Positions 18,198-23,132 of a DNA stretch of 23,132 nt are shown piece by piece; the stretch's first letter is position 1; each line of letters begins with the position of its first letter. The notes under the pieces are model-generated. The model did no database searches. It saw only the letters and a list, made by a program, of their open reading frames with translations, and was not told where the DNA came from. The stretch comes from Priapulus caudatus (taxonomy: Eukaryota > Priapulida > Priapulimorpha > Priapulimorphida > Priapulidae): positions 283,037 through 306,168 of the forward strand of contig NW_014577821.1 in the NCBI RefSeq assembly GCF_000485595.1, written 5' to 3'. Both the position numbers and the translations under genes were made by a program.

Positions 18198-18715
18198 CGC
18201 TACACGACGTTAGTGTAGCGTGTGGAACTGTCGACCAGGTACCAGTCTATATTATACCTAGCCAGCTAATTAAGCCTCGACGATCTGCAGCCCGGATATC
18301 CGCGCGAAGCGCGAACAGCGCCGCCTCGCGGCGCCTTTTGATCGAATTCGCTGCTCTATATTTAGAACAATTTCCATGGTTCTGTCATATCGGCCTATAA
18401 TCGGTCAATTGAGGAGTTGTGGCGATTGCAGAAGCCTTTGGACTCTGCACGTAGGCCGAGAATAAATCCAAATGCTCGTAATTGGAATGTTTTTTGTCGG
18501 CGCTTTAGGTTTTCCTGTAGAAAAGCGATTTTGAATTTCTTCCATTTAACGCCCTTAAGTTATTCTCGTACATATGGCGTCCCATAGATGGCGCGACGAG
18601 GCTCTCTTCGAGGGATTTTCCAGAGAATTTTCCACACAAGGAACGGCGATTCGGCTTAGACTGCCCCGCGGTGCACAGTTCCACACGCTGCACTAACTAT
18701 AACTTTAGTGTAGCG
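18198..18715. mobile_element. possible 518-bp element bounded by inverted repeats
   Basis: The left segment 18198-18230 (CGCTACAC...GTTAGTGTAGCGTGTGGAACTGT) is matched in inverse orientation by 18675-18715 (ACAGTTCCACACGCTGCACTAAC...GTGTAGCG), with a 9-base size difference and few mismatches. Each terminal segment can also fold on itself (CGCTGCACTAA with TTAGTGTAGCG on the right). No target duplication was recognised and there is no coding content. The interior includes a GCGCCGC-ctc-GCGGCGC hairpin near 18319-18335. Confidence 0.5.
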
Positions 18716-18922
18716 AAAGATACTTGGCCGAGTTAACGTCCGTACCAGTCTAGCTCGAACGTGACGTCCGAGTGTAATTCTCGTAGCCATCTTAGGACAC
18801 CGCAGGCCTCACTGATTGATGGTTGTTTAGACTGAGAATTCCCACTAGACGTTCTGTGGAAAAGCAGCAGCCGTATGTCTGAGCGTCTGTTATTACCCCC
18901 CATGCTGTGATGTTTCGGATCA

Positions 18923-18975
18923 TGACGTCATACTTCAAGCATGTATATATAGCAGAGCAGACTCAGCAGAGTGCA
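18923..18975 (+). promoter_or_regulatory. possible core promoter (CRE plus TATA)
   Basis: A perfect CRE palindrome, TGACGTCA, lies at 18923-18930 and a TATA-like TATATATA at 18944-18951, followed by AGCAGAGCAGACTCAGCAGAG. A start site 25-30 bases after the TATA box would fall near 18972-18976. The spacing is right for a metazoan polymerase II promoter, but TATA-like strings are frequent in this AT-repeat-rich window. No confirmed gene starts here. Confidence 0.3.
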
Positions 18976-19125
18976 TAATAATACCATAGCCCTCTGCATA
19001 GACCGTAGAGCATACAGCATAGAGCAGCAGGCAGACAGCTACCTAACGTGCATAAGTTGATAACGTACTAGACGTAGGCGTACGGCAGGCACCAGCCACG
19101 CAGAAGTCAAGGGGAGGCTACCCTA

Positions 19126-19645
19126 TTGGCCCCAACAAGCTCAAAGGACCCTATCAGTGTTGGCGGAGGTTGTGTATTACGAGTTCTACTTCGCGCTATT
19201 TCTGTGAATGATCTTAGCTGTGCGAAATTGTCAGGCTGCTTTCTCTCAGCTCTGAAATTCCAGTCAGTTGTCCGTTTCACTTCCGTCCGACTACTTTGCA
19301 TTGCTCTGTATACTGGCCAACTCATGCTTGGTTCAGCTCGCCAACGCCATGCTCTCGCACCACGTGACCATGTCCTTCTACTGCTCAGACTCGTTTGTGC
19401 AGCTTTGGTGATGGGGATGGGAGTACAAAGGACACAAGCTGCTTCACTACAGTCCACATGCTTACAATCTTCTCTTGACGCAACAGACATTCGACATGCA
19501 GATCATGGAGGGACATGAATCGGTTTCTCGTGGTTTAGTTACAGAATCAAGATCCCTATCTCAGCCAAGCTCGGAGTATTTGGATGTAAAGGACTGTGGG
19601 GCCAACGTGACAGACAGGGTACTTGCCCGTGATATTGGTACGTGA
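19126..19645. other. cluster of unassigned overlapping open frames
   Basis: Three overlapping frames stay open: plus 19126-19518 (130 codons from ATG), minus 19107-19490 (127 codons) and plus 19412-19645 (77 codons, no interruption, containing YKGHKLLHYSPHAYNLLLTQ and MQIMEGHESVSRG). The last ends at a good donor-like GTACGTGA at 19638. A polypyrimidine-AG (CTGCTTTCTCTCAG) ends near 19247. The third frame has the most protein-like composition, but a TGA lies just upstream of it. No family was recognised in any frame; they may be exons of a decayed transposon or an unknown gene. Confidence 0.2.
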
Positions 19646-20659
19646 AACCAAGTTAGGCAGCAGTGACATATAGGATTTTCCACTGTGCTTTCTACTAGCT
19701 TTTCCAGTGCCGATAGTTTGCTTGCATACGCAACGAGGGATGGATACACAGGTGAAGCTCACTTGCGGCCAGGACACGGATGGCTAACAAATCCAGGGAG
19801 TTCTGCCTCTCCATCGCTCAGTGGATACTTTACGCGGTCCAATTTGGGTGAGGAATGTGCAGCAGAGATCTGCTCCATCTCGGTGGAATCTATACTTCAC
19901 TATTCCTTGGATCTCGACAGTGTGTGCTGTGAAGCGGGGTAATTTCCGGCTGCCTGAGAGAATTTAAGGACCGAATGGAGAGGCCAGGCCTACAACCCGA
20001 AACTAGATGACGCGGTCTGTTTAGGGGTGTACATGGAAGGCACCTCTTTGATGCCATATGACGCTGGAAAAGCTTATTGGAATCTTTGGTGGACAGGGCT
20101 TCAGCGGTCAAGAACGGCACCGGCCGCAGGATATCCATGGACAGCTGGGATTTGATGATCTGATGTATGATAATGATCTCTGGTGATGTTAGCTTGCCAA
20201 GTTTGCTAACGTATCACACGGCTTGTTTGCATTCCTAATATCACGTCTGTTTAGTTAACCTGAATTACCTGACCTCACCCATTCAGCCTATATTGATGTG
20301 ATGAAACTAAACCATATTTCTTGTTAGTATTATCACTTTTGTTTTGCCTTCTTATTTTTGATGATATAACAAAACTAACGTTCGTGTAAAATTATCATTT
20401 ATGAATTTCCACGTATATACTGTTAATTACGATATGCACTGACCCAAAATGGGACTTGCAGAAGGTTATGCAAAAAATGCAAGTAAATTTCGCGCAAGTT
20501 TAAAATCCAAAATTCGGACAAGTTACAGAATTGCTTCTTTTTCCATCAGGACAACAGATATGAAAATAAGTGTCGAGGGCTCGGATACGGCTTGTAGGAT
20601 AGAAGGCGAGAAGGAATTGAAACGGAGGAGAGGATAGACGCACAGCTGTTTTCAGGTAG

Positions 20660-20893
20660 AGTGCAAACCAGAGCCGAACGGGCAAGAGAGGAAATAAACG
20701 GCTGCGAAGAACGGCCGTTCTGGCAGAGCTAGGTCAGCGCGCTGAGGTGGATACCTGTGGGAGCGGCTTGCGGATCACGCAAGCGCGACAAGACGAACGT
20801 TCGAGGGAAGAAGACGAAGCGGCGAACCGCATCATGTTCCAGAGATCGGATAGAAAAGACGATGCATATAGAATGCAGGGGACATCATTTTAA
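20660..20893 (+). CDS. unassigned basic/acidic open frame, possible terminal exon
   Basis: A 77-codon frame, without a usable upstream ATG, runs from just after a TAG at 20657 to a TAA at 20891-20893. Its end is strongly charged: QARQDERSREEDEAANRIMF followed by a short RSDRKDDAYRMQ-type tail. AATAAA follows 20 bases after the stop, which fits a terminal exon with a very short 3' UTR. The Arg/Glu-rich character is seen in linker regions of some transposon proteins, but no domain was recognised. It could also be chance. Confidence 0.2.
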   Translation, partial: SANQSRTGKRGNKRLRRTAVLAELGQRAEVDTCGSGLRITQARQDERSREEDEAANRIMFQRSDRKDDAYRMQGTSF

Positions 20894-20913
20894 TTTGTAC
20901 GCTAGTAACTTGC

Positions 20914-20919
20914 AATAAA
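20914..20919 (+). terminator. possible polyadenylation signal
   Basis: AATAAA in the context CTTGCAATAAAGCTCTTAAG, 20 bases after the stop of the preceding open frame. TGTGTTGTGTTG-like G/T-rich sequence follows at about 20959-20971, as expected downstream of a cleavage site. Confidence 0.3.
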
Positions 20920-21289
20920 GCTCTTAAGCACCGCTATTCGTGTAACCGCATCCCATCCGTTGTGTTGTGTTGAGGAAAGACGGTGCGGGTGTGTTCTGTT
21001 CTGTCATCTGGTTGACGAGCTTTATCTTGCTACGGTGGGCTCATCGCCGTCATTTGTTTATACATCTACAGCGACGCGGACCTGATCCCACACTGGACAC
21101 GGTTGTTAAACTAATAACGTCTGTCGATACCGTAGTCGTTCTACCTAGGGGCACTACCTCAGTACGGATAACACAGTTTGTCATATTAGTCTGGTATAAC
21201 TAAGGGTTCAAGGATTAGCAGAAATCGTAGCCAATAAAACCAATGTCATTTACATCAATATTGAATTATAATATGTATATCATTATAAT

Positions 21290-21391
21290 AGGTTAGGTTA
21301 TGTGTTAGGGTTATTGTTAGGGTTTTAGGGTTTTTAGGGTTAGTGGTTAGAATTTAGGGATTTAGAATTAGGGTTAGGGTTAGGGGTTGGG
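21290..21391 (+). repeat. interstitial telomere-like (TTAGGG) repeat
   Basis: About 100 bp of degenerate TTAGGG: GGTTAGG, GTTAGGGTTATTGTTAGGG, TTTTAGGG, TTAGTGGTTAG, then three better units GGGTTAGGGTTAGGGG. All are in the same strand sense. Unique-looking sequence continues on both sides, so this is an internal block, not a chromosome end. Confidence 0.85.
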
Positions 21392-23132
21392 GCAATTGGT
21401 TCTTATTGGGCTACATGTTCCTCTATCCGTTGCGGCCGGTATACTGTTTAGTAGTTCGGTACTTAGTAGTACGTAGTAGTAGCTGTTACTGTAATTATCT
21501 GTAACAATTACTTGTCGGATAATGATAGAAGCTATTCCGTAGCGTGTGGATACCAAGATTCGATGCCTCGCACTGGATTCGGGATCGTGTTTAGATCTAA
21601 GTATATATTATAGGATGCCTTGTAGAATCACGAAGTACGAGGCACAATTGGTTGTTTATTGGGACCCATTCGTTCGCTATCCTTTGGGCCGATCCGAGTC
21701 GGAGCACTCCGGAATTTCACTGTGAAAATTCTTACGGAACACTTACAGGTTCAAGCTTCACTGTTCACGTTTTGAGGCACTTCTGCCCTGTTGAAATCTT
21801 TAGTTTGATGAGGAGTGTACACTATGCGGAAGAGAATACAAAATAGAGATTAAGAGAATGAAATTAAACTACTGTAAACTGGAAACTGTAAACGGAAATA
21901 GTCGTGAAGACATGTTGGTATTGTTCGCTCATTATCGTAGTCACCTCTGGAGTGCTCAGACCAGTCAACGCTACGCTCATCAGCGCCTAATATATATTGT
22001 TACAAATGTGTAGAACAAAACATACCGTTATTGTAAGCAGAAAGAAAGGGTGCGCCTAAGAGGCTGGAGTATAAGCGAACAAGAATGGGAGCTTTTATAG
22101 CAGGCCTTTACTCTAGCACTTAACCTGGGTAAGTGCGATCCATCGTGCAATGGCGCAGAAACTGGGGGATGAGGATGGCAGAGAAGCCGGCTTTCACCTG
22201 TAACGCTAAGGGAACGCGGCGTATTGACTGGCGTTGCAGAGAGGCAGCGAAAATTTGCAACGTGAGCGCGCAGCAGGGGAGGGCGGGCGTTAGCTTGAGC
22301 GCGTTGGCGGGGCGGATATCCGGCTGCAAGATACGTTCAAGATGTTAATAAAAGAAGCACAACGCGAAAAAAGGAGCCAAAATAGTAGCCAATTTACGGC
22401 AATATATATTCATTCTATGAACAGGGGCATGTGCGAGACATAGATATTACGCTGCAGGGTAGTTCTCGGGACCTAGGAATTTCGTACGCGGACAGCTGTG
22501 GTACTTATTATAGCCCGCTTAGCATTAACTGGCGCTCTTTCTTTCTTCGCGAAGATCCGATTTCGATCCGCATCGGACCTTCGAAGAATTGTTCATCCCG
22601 GGACTCGCCATATTCTTTCTTCGGTCTTGCGTGACATGTCGCTTGGAAAGCAGGCATTTTGCTTGTCGGCTACATTGCGGGAACGCCGCTGTCTGCCTAC
22701 TGCCTACCNAGGAGGGGGAGAAGCTGGTGGAGGAGGAGTTTAAAGTCAGTAGTAGAATGAGAAATCTTACAAGTTACAGTAGCCCGACCAGGCTGTGCGA
22801 CGGATTGGCTATACATTGTGAATACTAGGGGTATTCTAACCCTAGCATTAGCAATACAGTTTCTTGGAGCTAAAGTTACGTACAGTTGCATAATCGGTTG
22901 AAAAAAATAATTATAGTGACTAATTTTCTAAAGAGAGTAGGGGCCTACTGAGTAGCCTCAATACTGAGAGTAGGCCAGACTAAAGAAAAGCAAAGCTGAC
23001 AGGTCCTGTCATAATTTCCACTACGCTAAAACATTTACCACTATTGGCTAAACTAAATGCTCAATTTACACGTGAAATAATATTATTACTAATATTACTG
23101 CATAAATTCTACGTAACCTTGACAAACTGCAG
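21392..23132. other. non-coding tail of the window
   Basis: No gene was recognised. Short open frames at 21652-21846, 22133-22348 and 22431-22828 lack identifiable domains. A GCACTTA...TAAGTGC hairpin lies near 22117-22137. One ambiguous base (n) is present at 22709, inside the best of these frames. Confidence 0.45.

Noticed and set aside
21290-21391. True telomere or contig end
   Set aside because: Ordinary sequence continues for 1.7 kb to the right, and the TTAGGG units are degenerate.
22709-22709. Single ambiguous base n as a gap marker
   Set aside because: It is one base only and the sequence is continuous on both sides. It is treated as an uncertain base call, not an assembly gap.
1-23132. 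tRNA or rRNA genes
   Set aside because: Scanning by eye for the B-box (GGTTCGANTCC-like) and rRNA cores found no convincing match. A tRNAscan-SE or Infernal run would be decisive.

Overview
This is a piece of animal nuclear genome. It has spliceosomal GT-AG introns, very low coding density, abundant microsatellites, several small DNA-transposon remnants, and an interstitial block of TTAGGG-type repeats (the metazoan telomere motif). Nothing prokaryotic, organellar or viral stands out. The repeats have the feel of a marine invertebrate genome, but the sequence does not fix the phylum.

The one gene recognised with confidence is at the left edge. Two plus-strand exons (522-633 and 1257-1349), joined by a 623-bp GT-AG intron, encode the C-terminal half of an RGS domain (a GTPase-activating protein for G-alpha subunits). 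Residue-level similarity is best to the R7 subfamily (RGS6/7/9/11). The rest of the gene lies to the left and probably also further right, so much of the left few kilobases may be intronic.

Layout. 1-370: higher-order minisatellite with a 66-bp period. 522-1349: RGS exons. 1350-4380: non-coding. 4385-4540: GA-rich tract. 5453-5635: long near-perfect palindrome. 6170-7780: very long GT/GC alternating tract flanked by AT repeats. 8098-9007: two unassigned open frames. 9223-9410: complete 188-bp hAT-type MITE with target-site duplication. 11572-13240: 50-bp minisatellite carrying two copies of a 179-bp hAT-type MITE, each with the same 8-bp target duplication. 14600-17170: a repeat-dense zone with a retrotransposon-like tail, a 142-bp tandem array and a repeat pair rich in nuclear-receptor half-sites, and an inverted pair of dispersed repeats. 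17700-18715: ATACA-type array and two MITE-like segments. 18920-20935: a possible promoter, small unassigned open frames and a possible polyadenylation signal. 21290-21391: interstitial telomere-like repeat. The remainder to 23132 has no recognisable gene.

The strongest items for follow-up are: (a) the repeats at 15.1-16.3 kb, which carry a perfect IR3 and two triple-DR1 clusters of AGGTCA; (b) a MITE that was apparently captured and copied along with its minisatellite; (c) the 5.5-kb palindrome; (d) the hAT MITE at 9.2 kb, which recalls elements known from vertebrates; and (e) an alternative terminal reading frame after the second RGS exon. All calls were made by eye; no database search was run.
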